Source: Knoellia locipacati (GTDB taxonomy: Bacteria > Actinomycetota > Actinomycetes > Actinomycetales > Dermatophilaceae). From it: a DNA stretch of 64,000 nucleotides. Position 1 is the stretch's first letter. Each line of letters begins with the position of its first letter. Positions 25,291 through 33,538 of the stretch are shown here, piece after piece. The translations under genes and the position numbers were made by a program. The notes beneath the pieces are model-generated. The model made no database searches. It was not told where the DNA came from and was given only the letters and a program-made list of their open reading frames with translations. The stretch covers positions 620,001-684,000 of the forward strand of contig NZ_BKBA01000003.1 in assembly GCF_007992835.1 (NCBI RefSeq). The letters run 5' to 3'.

Positions 25291-26076
25291 GTGCGCATCG
25301 CCACCTGGAACGTCAACTCCATCCGCTCCCGCATCGACCGCGTCGAGGCCTGGCTGCAACGCACCGACGTCGACGTCCTCGCGATTCAGGAGACGAAGTG
25401 CCGCGAGGACCAGTTCCCGCACCAGCGCTTCGAGGACCTCGGGTATGCCGTCGCGCACCACGGCCTCAACCAGTGGAACGGCGTCGCGATCGTCTCCCGG
25501 GTGGGTCTCGAGGACGTGAGCCGCGGCTTCCCCGACCTGCCGCAGTGGGGTGAGCCCGCCGTCGAGGAGGCTCGGGCCATCGGGGCCACGTGCAACGGCA
25601 TCCGTCTCTGGTCGCTCTACGTCCCCAACGGGCGGCACATCACCGACCCGCACATGCAGTACAAGCTCGCGTGGCTCGACACCCTGCGCGCGCAGACGTC
25701 CGCCTGGGCCGCGACCGGTGCACCGTTCGCGCTCATGGGCGACTGGAACATCGCGCCGCAGGACGAGGACGTCTGGTCGATGGAGTACTACCTCGACAAG
25801 AGCCACGTGAGCCCGCCGGAGCGTGCTGCCTTCCAGTCCGTCCTCGACGCGGGGGTCACGGACGTCGTCCGCCCTCACACCGAGCCCGGCGACTTCACCT
25901 ACTGGGACTACCAGCGACTCGCGTTCCCGAAGCGGCGTGGCATGCGGATCGACTTCATCCTCGCCTCCGACCCGCTGGCCCGGCGCGTCCAGGGCGCCGC
26001 CATCGACCGCGAGGAGCGCAAGGGGCAGGGCGCGAGCGACCACGCCCCCGTCGTCATCCAGGTGGCCGACGCGTGA
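25291..26076 (+). CDS. xth: Exodeoxyribonuclease III (AP endonuclease)
   Basis: 261 residues of the exonuclease-endonuclease-phosphatase fold. It cleaves DNA at abasic sites and removes 3' blocks in base excision repair. Key residues are in place: Asn7 (WNVN), Glu34 (QETK), the GDWNIAP block near 150 with Asp and Asn, and SDHAPV near the C-terminus with the catalytic His. Start is GTG. Its stop overlaps the next gene by 4 bases (GTGA). One octamer inside gives a TAT Tyr codon in GYAV. Confidence 0.95.
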   Translation: MRIATWNVNSIRSRIDRVEAWLQRTDVDVLAIQETKCREDQFPHQRFEDLGYAVAHHGLNQWNGVAIVSRVGLEDVSRGFPDLPQWGEPAVEEARAIGATCNGIRLWSLYVPNGRHITDPHMQYKLAWLDTLRAQTSAWAATGAPFALMGDWNIAPQDEDVWSMEYYLDKSHVSPPERAAFQSVLDAGVTDVVRPHTEPGDFTYWDYQRLAFPKRRGMRIDFILASDPLARRVQGAAIDREERKGQGASDHAPVVIQVADA

Positions 26077-26939
26077 GCGCCACCACCGAGCGCACGCTGA
26101 GCATCCCCGCGCCCCACGGCGCGACCCTCGCCGCCACCGAGTTCGTCCCGGGCACGACCCCGGCTCCCGACGCCCCCACGCTCGTGCTCGCCCACGGCTG
26201 GACGCTCACGCGGTCGAGCTGGGAGCCGGTCGTGCGAGAGGTCCAGTCGCACAGGGCAGTTCGCGTCGTCACCTACGACCAGCGCGGACACGGACGGTCC
26301 TCCTGGGGCTCGGTCCGGGAGCAGTCGATCAAGGCGCTGGCCGACGACCTCGCGGCCGTCATCGACGCCACCGCCCCGACCGGACCGCTGGTCCTCGGCG
26401 GCCACTCCATGGGCGGCATGACCCTCCTCGCGTATGCCGGCCGGCACACCGAGGCCGTCCGCGAGCGGGTGCGCGGGGTCGCCCTCCTCTCCACCACGGC
26501 CACCGTGGAGGGGCGCCGCGAGGTTCGTGGGGAGGCCCTCGCGATGGCCGTCGCCGCGCGAGTTCCGTTGCTGCGCACCGGGGTGTTCGTGCCGGGCTCG
26601 GTGCTCCGCAGGCTCAACTTCGGCGAGGACGCCCCTGCTGCCGGGGTCCGTGACGCGACCCGCACCATGGGGCGTACCTCGCTCGCGACGACCGGACGCT
26701 ACTTCGCCTCGATCCGCGACCACGACGAGACCGAGGCCATGGCCGAGCTCGCCGACGTCCCCACGCACGTGCTCGTCGGCACCGAGGACCGGCTCACGCC
26801 GGTGCGCTGGGCACGCAACCTGCACGACGGCATACCGGGCTCACGACTCACCGTGCTGCCCGGCAAGGGGCACATGCTCACCCTCGAGGCCACCGACACC
26901 GTCGCCGACGCCCTCATCGAGCTCATCGACCAGCGCTGA
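26073..26939 (+). CDS. Alpha/beta hydrolase
   Basis: 288 residues. Nucleophile Ser112 lies in GGHSMGG; HGWTLTRSSW near residue 41 gives the oxyanion region; Asp in GTEDRLTP and His in GKGHMLTLE complete the triad. Substrate is not deducible; lipase, esterase or lactonase activity is possible. GTG overlaps the xth stop. Its 3' end overlaps the convergent S51 gene by 17 bases. Two octamer copies lie in it, one making the rare ATA Ile codon. Confidence 0.9.
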   Translation: MSATTERTLSIPAPHGATLAATEFVPGTTPAPDAPTLVLAHGWTLTRSSWEPVVREVQSHRAVRVVTYDQRGHGRSSWGSVREQSIKALADDLAAVIDATAPTGPLVLGGHSMGGMTLLAYAGRHTEAVRERVRGVALLSTTATVEGRREVRGEALAMAVAARVPLLRTGVFVPGSVLRRLNFGEDAPAAGVRDATRTMGRTSLATTGRYFASIRDHDETEAMAELADVPTHVLVGTEDRLTPVRWARNLHDGIPGSRLTVLPGKGHMLTLEATDTVADALIELIDQR

Positions 26940-28782
26940 GCCGCTCGCCGTCGCCGTAGGTGTTGAGCAGGACGTTGGCGGCGCCGATCGCACCGTTGGG
27001 GCCGGTCCACCAGCGGGCCTGGGTCGGGTCGAGGACGACGGCCGAGCCCGGACCGACGACGGTGGCGGTGCGACGCGCGCCGAGCCGGATCGCGGTGTCC
27101 TCGCCGATGCCGACCGCCAGGGTGTGGTCGTCGCGCTGACCGATGTCGAAGAGCTTGCCCCAGCGGTAGTCGTAGGTGAGCGACGGGACGACGTTGCCGT
27201 CGACGACACCGAGCCCGCGCTTCCACTGACCGTCACCGCTGCGGAAGTTGGCGATCGCCTCGTCCTCGTAGTTCGAGCCGGTCGGGTCGGCCTTCGAGGA
27301 CCACCACTGACCAAGGACGCCGGCCGCGTGCCGGTCGGCGAGCACCACCGGGGCGGTCGTCACGGCCTTGGTGAGGTAGCGCGAGAAGGACCGGTCGGCG
27401 ACCGCGGCGGCGAGCTTCGTCGGGTCCTCGCCGATGACCACGACAGCCGTCGCTCCCGTGGTGTCGGCCGGCGTCCCCACGCCGTATGCCGTGTGCTGCA
27501 CCGTTCCCGGCCAGCCGGCCCCGGTGAGGGCCGCCGCGTAGTCCTTGGCCGCCGCGCTCTCGGACGCGTCGAGCGAGATGACGACGATGCGTGCCGTGGC
27601 CGGGGTGCGGGTCGCTGCCCTGGCCTCGGCGACGAACTGCTCGACCACCTGGGTCGAGTCGCCGTTGACGACGTCGCCACCGAGGTAGACGGTGCCCGCG
27701 GCGCGGCTCGCCGTCGGCGCCTGCCAGTGGCCGGCGCGCGGCCCCTTGACCTGCGACCGGCCCAGGGTCAGCCGGCGGGTTGCGAGGTCGTAGGTCGTGG
27801 CCGCGCGGGGCGCGTCGGGGGTGAGGAGGTGGGTGACGACGTTGCGCGTGGACAGCACGTCGTCCTCGCCCACCCAGCGGACCGGCGAGCGGAGGGTCTC
27901 GAGGTCGAGCACCGCGGTCGAGGTCGCCCCGAACACGCCCGAGAGGCGCCGGTCCGAGGTGTTGACGACCCCGGTGGCGTAGTCGACGCCGACACCGACC
28001 TTGCTCCTCCCGCCGAAGTGCTCGTCGGAGGTGGCCAGGGTCGAGAGCAGCCGGCCGAAGCGCCCGCGCTGGTAGAAGTGCTGGTCGTAGATCGCCCGCT
28101 CCGAGCCGAACCGCAGCCCGCGCTCCCGGTCGGAGTCGTCGCCCCACCACATGAGCGAACTGCCCCGCTTGAGGCCGTCCGAGGCGCCGAGGTCACCGAC
28201 GTAGCCGTTGATCATCGAGCGCGACTCGACCGCGGCGCCCGCGCTCGTGCCACCGACGGCAGCGCCGCGGGCGAACGCGGCCTCCATCCGGTCCTCGGCC
28301 GGGGTGTCGGCGAGGATCGACATCGCCAGGCCCTGGTCGCCGCCGAGGATGAAGAACCCGTCGGTCTGCGTCGTCACCATGGCCGAGTTCGCGGGGTCCT
28401 CGGCATCGGCGCGGTTGAGCAGCGGCGCCAGGACCGCCGTGCAGCCCGTGAACGGTGCCGGCACGACCGCGTCGCAGGCCGCGTCGACCTGGTCGGTCCG
28501 CTCCTGGGCGAGGGCGAGGTTCTCCTCGCGGTCCTCGGGGGCGTCACCGTAGGACGAGGGGATGACGACGATGTCGACGGTCGGGCCGCTCGCACCGTCG
28601 GCGGCGGCGCGGGCGAAGCCCTGCAGCGTGGCGAGCGTGTAGCCACCGCCGATCGGGGTCATCGTCGTCGGGACGCCGGCGCTGGCCGGGCCGCCCGCGA
28701 GGGCGACTCCACCTGCGGCGACGACGGCGACGGTCGAGAGGGCGAGGGTGCGGGCAGCGCGCAGGCGCGATGTCGGGGCCAT
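26923..28782 (-). CDS. Exported S51-family (cyanophycinase-like) peptidase
   Basis: 619 residues, about twice the usual cyanophycinase length. Residues 1-36 are a signal peptide (cut near ASA). The S51 domain covers about 40-270: GGDQ at 147-150 and the nucleophile Ser180 in GGTSAGAA, followed by His and Gly-rich blocks. A second part (about 300-619) repeats a similar TVYLGGDVVNGDST... and ATAVVVIGED pattern, suggesting a degenerate second S51-like domain. It probably cleaves acidic or beta-aspartyl peptides outside the cell. Its -10 (TAGGTT) lies 7 bases before the ATG. Confidence 0.82.
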   Translation of the reverse strand: MAPTSRLRAARTLALSTVAVVAAGGVALAGGPASAGVPTTMTPIGGGYTLATLQGFARAAADGASGPTVDIVVIPSSYGDAPEDREENLALAQERTDQVDAACDAVVPAPFTGCTAVLAPLLNRADAEDPANSAMVTTQTDGFFILGGDQGLAMSILADTPAEDRMEAAFARGAAVGGTSAGAAVESRSMINGYVGDLGASDGLKRGSSLMWWGDDSDRERGLRFGSERAIYDQHFYQRGRFGRLLSTLATSDEHFGGRSKVGVGVDYATGVVNTSDRRLSGVFGATSTAVLDLETLRSPVRWVGEDDVLSTRNVVTHLLTPDAPRAATTYDLATRRLTLGRSQVKGPRAGHWQAPTASRAAGTVYLGGDVVNGDSTQVVEQFVAEARAATRTPATARIVVISLDASESAAAKDYAAALTGAGWPGTVQHTAYGVGTPADTTGATAVVVIGEDPTKLAAAVADRSFSRYLTKAVTTAPVVLADRHAAGVLGQWWSSKADPTGSNYEDEAIANFRSGDGQWKRGLGVVDGNVVPSLTYDYRWGKLFDIGQRDDHTLAVGIGEDTAIRLGARRTATVVGPGSAVVLDPTQARWWTGPNGAIGAANVLLNTYGDGERLSAGR

Positions 28783-28789
28783 GCAGACA

Positions 28790-28795
28790 AACCTA
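28790..28795 (-). promoter_or_regulatory. -10 element TAGGTT, leaderless promoter (S51 peptidase)
   Basis: On the minus strand TAGGTT is followed by 7 bases and the ATG at 28782. Confidence 0.6.
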
Positions 28796-28828
28796 GGGTG
28801 ACCCGCGCGTTCTCGCTCGGCGAGCGGG

Positions 28829-29434
28829 TCAGGGCACGGGCAGACGGCGGTTGAGCGAGAAGAGCCGGCCGAGCACCGGCATGAGCACGATGTTGAGACC
28901 GTGCAGGATTCCGATGATGAGCAGGATGCCCCCGATCCGCTCGAGCTCGAACTTCACCTGGCCGGCCGTGACGTCGGTGATCGGCTGGGCCGGCGCCCAC
29001 GTCGGCTCGGGCCCCACGCGCAGGGTGAAGAGGATGTAGGCCGCGAAGATCAGGTAGTAGACGATGTCGGTGAGCACGATGTAGCTCTTGCCGGTGAGCG
29101 GGTTGTCGTGGAAGACGTCGGCGGCGTAGGCCCGCCCGAACCTCTTGATGAACGGACCCAGCCACAGTGCGATGGCGACGAGGGCGAGGTTCGTGGCGAC
29201 TTCGAGGATCCACCAGGGCATGGCGAGGGTTCCGTTCACTCGGGGCGTGAGGGTGAGGACGGCCGTGACGGCCAGGACGACGACGACGACGGCGACGGCC
29301 GACCACCGGGTCACCGCCCGTCGGCGGGCGCGGTCGGCGGCGATGCCGTCGACGACCCGTTCGAAGAGGTCGGGGGCGGGTTCCACGGGGTAGTCGGACA
29401 GGGCACTCGTGAGCCTGTCCTCGAGGTGCGTCAT
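28829..29434 (-). CDS. Membrane protein downstream of ECF sigma factor, possible anti-sigma
   Basis: 201 residues. The first 42 residues are cytoplasmic and acidic (LEDRLTSALSDYPVEPAPDLFERVVDGIAADRARRR), like the short sigma-binding arms of anti-sigma factors, followed by a helix at 44-62 and about three more (80-100, 125-150, 172-192). The family was not recognized. The ATG overlaps the sigma-factor stop by 4 bases (ATGA), so the two are coupled, which supports a regulatory partner role by inference. Confidence 0.75.
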   Translation of the reverse strand: MTHLEDRLTSALSDYPVEPAPDLFERVVDGIAADRARRRAVTRWSAVAVVVVVLAVTAVLTLTPRVNGTLAMPWWILEVATNLALVAIALWLGPFIKRFGRAYAADVFHDNPLTGKSYIVLTDIVYYLIFAAYILFTLRVGPEPTWAPAQPITDVTAGQVKFELERIGGILLIIGILHGLNIVLMPVLGRLFSLNRRLPVP

Positions 29435-29964
29435 CGGGTGCCCTCCAGGGTCGTGGCGAGGCTGGCCATGCCTCGCTGGAGATGGGTCTTCACGGTGTTG
29501 GCCGACAGTCCGAGCGTCTCGGCGATGTCGGGGATGGACAGGTCGAGGTAGTAGCGCAGCGTCACGCAGTCCCGTTGCCGCCGCGGCAACGCCCGCAGCG
29601 CGTCGATGACCTCCTGCCGCTCGGCCCGGGTGTGGGCGTCCTCCTCGGCGGACGGCGCGTCGGGCAGTGCCGAGGGGCGGTGCCGGAGCGAGACGAGCCC
29701 GCGCCGGTTGTGGTCGCGCGCGAGGTTGATGACGATCGAACGCAGGTATGCCGCCGCGTTGCCACGTTGGCGGATCCGCCCGGCCGAGCGGGAGAGCCGG
29801 ATGAACGCCTCCTGGACGAGGTCCTCGGCAGCGGTGCGGTCGTCGAGGTAGAACCGGGCCAGGCGCGTAAGGGAGGCCGCCTCCTGCGCGAACAGGTCGA
29901 CGACGTCGGGGGTCGCTCCCCCGACGTCGAGAGGTTTGAGATCGATCTCGGCAACGGTCTCCAT
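29431..29964 (-). CDS. ECF sigma factor (SigE-type RNA polymerase sigma factor)
   Basis: 177 residues. Region 2 (about 25-95) has DDRTAAEDLVQEAFIRLSRSAGRIRQRGNAAAYLRSIVINLARDHNRR; region 4 (about 118-170) has LRALPRRQRDCVTLRYYLDLSIPDIAETLGLSANTVKTHLQRG. It directs RNA polymerase to a small stress regulon. ATG at 29964 chosen as the first start that keeps region 2 complete. It is divergent from the SodC-like gene across 145 bases, making that gene a candidate target. A TGTCA-N10-TGACA dyad lies between at 30036-30055. Confidence 0.9.
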   Translation of the reverse strand: METVAEIDLKPLDVGGATPDVVDLFAQEAASLTRLARFYLDDRTAAEDLVQEAFIRLSRSAGRIRQRGNAAAYLRSIVINLARDHNRRGLVSLRHRPSALPDAPSAEEDAHTRAERQEVIDALRALPRRQRDCVTLRYYLDLSIPDIAETLGLSANTVKTHLQRGMASLATTLEGTR

Positions 29965-30035
29965 CGCCCTGACAGACGGCCGGGGTGGGCGCTTCGGGTG
30001 ACGTCCCGGACGGACTTCTTTCGGGCGTCCTGCCG

Positions 30036-30055
30036 TGTCACCCGACGGCGTGACA
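30036..30055. promoter_or_regulatory. Dyad in sigma/SodC-like divergent region
   Basis: TGTCA at 30036-30040 and TGACA at 30051-30055 form a 5-10-5 inverted repeat about 55 bases upstream of the SodC-like start. Role unknown. Confidence 0.3.
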
Positions 30056-30109
30056 GGCACGTCTGCATCGGTGTCGGCACCTCGTCGACCTCGAAGAAGG
30101 GACATCCCG

Positions 30110-30637
30110 ATGCTCACCACCTCACCGCTTCGCACAGCCGTCGGCGCCACCGCCATCGTCCTCCTCACCGCCACCCCCGCGCTGGCACTTGGACCGTTCC
30201 TGCGCACCAGCGGCCCCCTCAGTGACTTCGTGCTCGGCACGCCCGGACCCTTCGACGGTGCCTCGGCCCGCGTCCAGATCGTCGAGTCGGCCAAGGGCAG
30301 CCACGCGCTCCTCACCGTCAAGGGGATCGACCCCTCCGTGTCGGGGCAGACGTTCGGCGCCCACCTGCACGACGGCCCGTGCATCGCCGGTGACGGCGCT
30401 GCGGCCGGGCCGCACTACAACTCGCACGTCCACGGCCAGACGCCGGTGGCGGGCGTCAGCGACCGCACCGAGGTCTGGCTCGACTTCACCGTGGCCGACG
30501 GCGCGGGGACGGGCACGGCGAGCGTCCCGTTCGTCCCGCAGCCGGGCAACCGCTCGGTCGTCATCCACGCGCTCCCGACCAACCCGCAGACCGGCGGCGC
30601 CGGCCCCCGCCTCGCCTGCCTCACGGTGTCGTGGTGA
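30110..30637 (+). CDS. Exported Cu/Zn superoxide dismutase-like protein
   Basis: 175 residues with a signal peptide (about 1-26, cut after ALA). The SodC pattern is present: His85 and His87 (AHLH), His102 (GPHYN), His153 (VVIHALP) as candidate copper ligands, and Cys91 and Cys170 for the conserved disulfide. His106 and His108 may help a zinc site but the Asp ligand is not clear. It would dismutate superoxide outside the membrane. Some relatives lack activity, so the enzyme role is probable, not proven. RBS GAAGAAGGGA precedes the ATG. Confidence 0.75.
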   Translation: MLTTSPLRTAVGATAIVLLTATPALALGPFLRTSGPLSDFVLGTPGPFDGASARVQIVESAKGSHALLTVKGIDPSVSGQTFGAHLHDGPCIAGDGAAAGPHYNSHVHGQTPVAGVSDRTEVWLDFTVADGAGTGTASVPFVPQPGNRSVVIHALPTNPQTGGAGPRLACLTVSW

Positions 30638-31314
30638 GACTCCTCCGCCACCTCGGCGCGGGACTCGGGCTCGGGCTGCTCACCGGCGCCGTGGCCCGCG
30701 GCTTCATGCACCTCCTCACCGAGGAACCCCAGTTCTCCTGGGAGGGAACGGGTTTCGTCCTTGGGCTCTTCGCCGTCGCCGGGCTGGTGCTCGCCGTCGC
30801 CTACGACCTCAGGCTCCGGCGCCGGTCCCGCTGGTGGAAGGTCGTCGTCCTGCCTGCCGTGCTGCTCTTCTTCGGACCCGGCAGCCTCCTGCTGCCGGGC
30901 GTCCTCGGGTTGGCCCTCGTCGCCTCGGCCCGGCGATGGGTCCGCGCCCTGGGTGCGCTCGTCGTCATCGGCTGGATGGCCATGGTCGGCTGGCTCACGG
31001 TGGTCTCCGACGACCCGTTCACGGTGCGCACGGCACTGGGCTTCCTCGTGATGTTCGGCGTCTGCACCGTGCTCGCCACCGGTCTCCGGCTCGCCCTCAC
31101 GGGCTGGGCGCCGCGAGGGTCAGCGCAGCTCGTGGCGCCGGGTGAGCCCGAGGGAGACCGAGGCAAGGGCACCGACCCCGGCGGCCACGGCCGCCCCGCG
31201 GAAGACCCACTCGACCTGCACCACCGCGGCGTCGAGCAGGGCCTGGCCGTCGGTCTGGTCGGGCAGCGCGGCGACGGTGGCGTAGTACTCGTGCAGCCCG
31301 ATCGCGGTCAGTAG
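30634..31314 (+). CDS. Small polytopic membrane protein with long antisense tail
   Basis: 226 residues, not assigned. GTG overlaps the SodC-like stop (GTGA). Residues 5-165 hold about five hydrophobic segments. After about residue 163 the sequence changes to hydrophilic GEPEGDRGKGTDPGGHG... because it runs 195 bases antisense into the 3' end of the convergent MFS gene. A reading frame one base over would stop at 31145. The tail may be the product of a lost stop or a small frameshift, so the true end is uncertain. Confidence 0.65.
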   Translation: MRLLRHLGAGLGLGLLTGAVARGFMHLLTEEPQFSWEGTGFVLGLFAVAGLVLAVAYDLRLRRRSRWWKVVVLPAVLLFFGPGSLLLPGVLGLALVASARRWVRALGALVVIGWMAMVGWLTVVSDDPFTVRTALGFLVMFGVCTVLATGLRLALTGWAPRGSAQLVAPGEPEGDRGKGTDPGGHGRPAEDPLDLHHRGVEQGLAVGLVGQRGDGGVVLVQPDRGQ

Positions 31315-32772
31315 CGCGAGGCCGACGACCATGCCGATCATCCGGGCGACGACGACGAGCGCGCTGGCCGTGCCGTGGGCGTCCTCGGGTGAGTCGGCGA
31401 GGGCGGCGTTGTTGACGGGCGCGAGTGCGAGGCCGATGCCGAGACCGACGAGCGCCAGCACGACGGTCGAGGACCACTGGTCGAGCGAGCCACGGCCCCA
31501 GGTCGACATGACGACGAGCCCGGCCGCGGCCAGCGCCAGACCGGTGCCGCTCACGAGGCCGTCACCGAGCCGGCGCAGCGACCACCCGCCCAAGAGCGCG
31601 CCGACCGGGACGGCGACGAGGAACCTGACGAGGACGAACGCCGCGACGGTCTCGCTCTCGGTGTGGACCAAGCGCGCGAGCAGCGGGACGTCGACGATGA
31701 CCGCGACGAGCGCGACGCCGACACAGAGGGAGACGAGGAGCGACCAGCGGGTGCGTCCGACGACCACCCCACGGGGGACGAGCGGCTGGTCCGCGCGTCG
31801 GTGGTGCAGCAGGTAGAGCGCGGCGAGGACGGCACCGAACGGCAGGAGCGCGAACCCGAGCGGCCCGACGATCTCCTTCTCGGGGTCGGCCGCGGCGAAG
31901 GTGAGGACGACGCACCCGAGCGTCCCGCCGAGCAGCAGCGCGCCGAGCAGGTCGGCCCGTCGCAGCACCGGCCAGGCGCCGCGCACCCACAGGGCCACGG
32001 CGGCGACCACGAGCAGCAGCGCGACCACCCCGATCGGCGTCGCCAGCCGCGAGGTCGCGTCGCCGAACGGCACGAAGGGCACCCCGAGCGACACCGACGT
32101 CACGAGCGCCTCGGGTGCGGCCAGCGCCAGCCACCCGGCCACCGCCGCGACGAGCGTGACGGCGACGGGGAGCGCTCGGGGGCGGGACGGCATACCCCCG
32201 CCGACGGCGACCACGGCGGCAGCGAGCAGCACACCGAGCACCGCGTTGAGCCAGAAGATCGCACGCCAGTCGGCGACGGCGAGCACCGCCGCGCCGAGCA
32301 CGGGACCCAGCACGGAGCCGAGCTCCTGCACCGCGCCGACGACGCCGAGCGGGGTGCCGCGGCGGTCGCGGTCCCAGAGCTGCGCGACGATCGCGAGGGT
32401 CGCGGGGACGAGACCACCGCCGCCGACGCCCTGGATGACCCGGCCGGCGACGAGGACCGGCAGCTCGACCGCGAGCGCCGTGACGGCCGAGCCCACGACG
32501 AAGACGGCGAGGCAGCCGAGCAGCACCCGCTGGCGCGAGGTGAGGTCGGCGAGGCGGCCGATGAGCGGGAGGACGGCGATGTAGCCGAGGAGGAAGCCGG
32601 AGATGATCGGCGTCGCGCGCTGGAGCGAGTCGATGCCGATGCCGACCCCCGACATCATGTCGGTGAGCGCGAGCACGACGACATAGGTGTCGGCCGCGGC
32701 GAGCGCCACGGCGACCGAGGCGGTCGCGAGCAGTGCCCTGGGACGAGCGCTCCTAGGGGCGGGTGATCTCAA
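31120..32772 (-). CDS. P55-like MFS lipid/drug exporter
   Basis: About 550 residues with fourteen hydrophobic segments and DHA2-like motif GRLADLTSRQRVLLG near residue 72. It directly follows lprG in the arrangement of the mycobacterial lprG-P55 (Rv1411c-Rv1410c) operon, in which P55 exports triacylglycerol and drugs. The best start is TTG at 32772, overlapping lprG by 20 bases; no ATG or GTG exists before the first helix except a late GTG. The 3' end overlaps a convergent gene by 195 bases. Confidence 0.88.
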   Translation of the reverse strand: MRSPAPRSARPRALLATASVAVALAAADTYVVVLALTDMMSGVGIGIDSLQRATPIISGFLLGYIAVLPLIGRLADLTSRQRVLLGCLAVFVVGSAVTALAVELPVLVAGRVIQGVGGGGLVPATLAIVAQLWDRDRRGTPLGVVGAVQELGSVLGPVLGAAVLAVADWRAIFWLNAVLGVLLAAAVVAVGGGMPSRPRALPVAVTLVAAVAGWLALAAPEALVTSVSLGVPFVPFGDATSRLATPIGVVALLLVVAAVALWVRGAWPVLRRADLLGALLLGGTLGCVVLTFAAADPEKEIVGPLGFALLPFGAVLAALYLLHHRRADQPLVPRGVVVGRTRWSLLVSLCVGVALVAVIVDVPLLARLVHTESETVAAFVLVRFLVAVPVGALLGGWSLRRLGDGLVSGTGLALAAAGLVVMSTWGRGSLDQWSSTVVLALVGLGIGLALAPVNNAALADSPEDAHGTASALVVVARMIGMVVGLALLTAIGLHEYYATVAALPDQTDGQALLDAAVVQVEWVFRGAAVAAGVGALASVSLGLTRRHELR

Positions 32773-33448
32773 CCGCGGTCCCGTAGTTCTTCAGGCGCAG
32801 GGTGAACACCGACGTGGTGCCGGCGAAGAACGGCCCGGTCATCTCGGCGAGCTGGAGCCGGTTGCCCTCGGCGATCCCGTAGGTCACCTGGAAGGTCGCC
32901 GTGCCGTCGCCGAGGTTGAACAGGTCCTTGATGCGGGCGCCGGGCAGCGAGCCGGTGTACTGCTGGAGCACCGCCGCGCCGTCGCGCACCTTCTTGCCCT
33001 CCTTGGGGTCGACGGTGTCGACGAGGAGCTGCGAGATGCCCTTGGCCGGGTCGAAGAAGTTCGACGGGTTGGGGGCGCCGAGCTCGGCGAGGTCGGTCGG
33101 GTTGTAGCCCGGCGTGAAGAACTTCATGTAGGCCGTGTCACCGATCGTGATGACGTCGGCCGACCCGCTCACGCCCTTGATCGTCGCGGTGACGGTGCCC
33201 TTGAACTTGGGCTCGGTGGCGCTGATCTCGCCGGTGCCGAGTGCGCCGGTGACGCCGTTCTCGGTCTTGGGCACGTCCTTGCTCGACAGGGTGAGCCCGA
33301 CGAACTTCGCTGCGTCGAAGGCGGACTTGGCGGCGGCGAGCGCAGCCTTGGGGTCCGCCTTGGCCTCGGGCTCGGCTCCCCCGGAGCAGGCGGTGAGGAT
33401 CCCGATGGTGGCGGCGGCCGCACCGGCCAGCAGAGCGCGTCGTCGCAT
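32753..33448 (-). CDS. lprG: LppX/LprG-family lipoprotein
   Basis: 231 residues. Lipobox LTAC with Cys21 ends the signal sequence; the mature protein shows the LppX_LprAFG pattern (VGLTLSSKDVPKTENGVTGALGTGEISATEPKF, GDTAYMKFFTPGYNPTDL). LprG binds acylated glycolipids in a hydrophobic pocket and works with P55 to move lipids across the envelope. The downstream P55 gene overlaps it by 20 bases. A -10-like TAGGGT lies 7 bases before the ATG, so the mRNA is probably leaderless. Confidence 0.9.
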   Translation of the reverse strand: MRRRALLAGAAAATIGILTACSGGAEPEAKADPKAALAAAKSAFDAAKFVGLTLSSKDVPKTENGVTGALGTGEISATEPKFKGTVTATIKGVSGSADVITIGDTAYMKFFTPGYNPTDLAELGAPNPSNFFDPAKGISQLLVDTVDPKEGKKVRDGAAVLQQYTGSLPGARIKDLFNLGDGTATFQVTYGIAEGNRLQLAEMTGPFFAGTTSVFTLRLKNYGTAVEITRP

Positions 33449-33455
33449 GGCGCAC

Positions 33456-33461
33456 ACCCTA
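33456..33461 (-). promoter_or_regulatory. -10 element TAGGGT, leaderless promoter (lprG)
   Basis: On the minus strand TAGGGT is followed by 7 bases and the ATG at 33448. Confidence 0.6.
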
Positions 33462-33477
33462 CTGGCCGGGTGCAGAC

Positions 33478-33515
33478 GAGCCGGTATGCCGTGGCGCACC
33501 ACGGCATACCGGCTC
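33478..33515. terminator. 17-bp perfect hairpin made of two octamers, probable terminator
   Basis: GAGCCGGTATGCCGTGG at 33478-33494 pairs exactly with CCACGGCATACCGGCTC at 33499-33515 across a CGCA loop. It lies after the stop of the exported propeller gene (33539) and before lprG, where a terminator is expected. Each arm holds one copy of the dispersed octamer. Confidence 0.8.
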
Positions 33516-33538
33516 GGCTCGGTCGTTCGGACGGGTCC

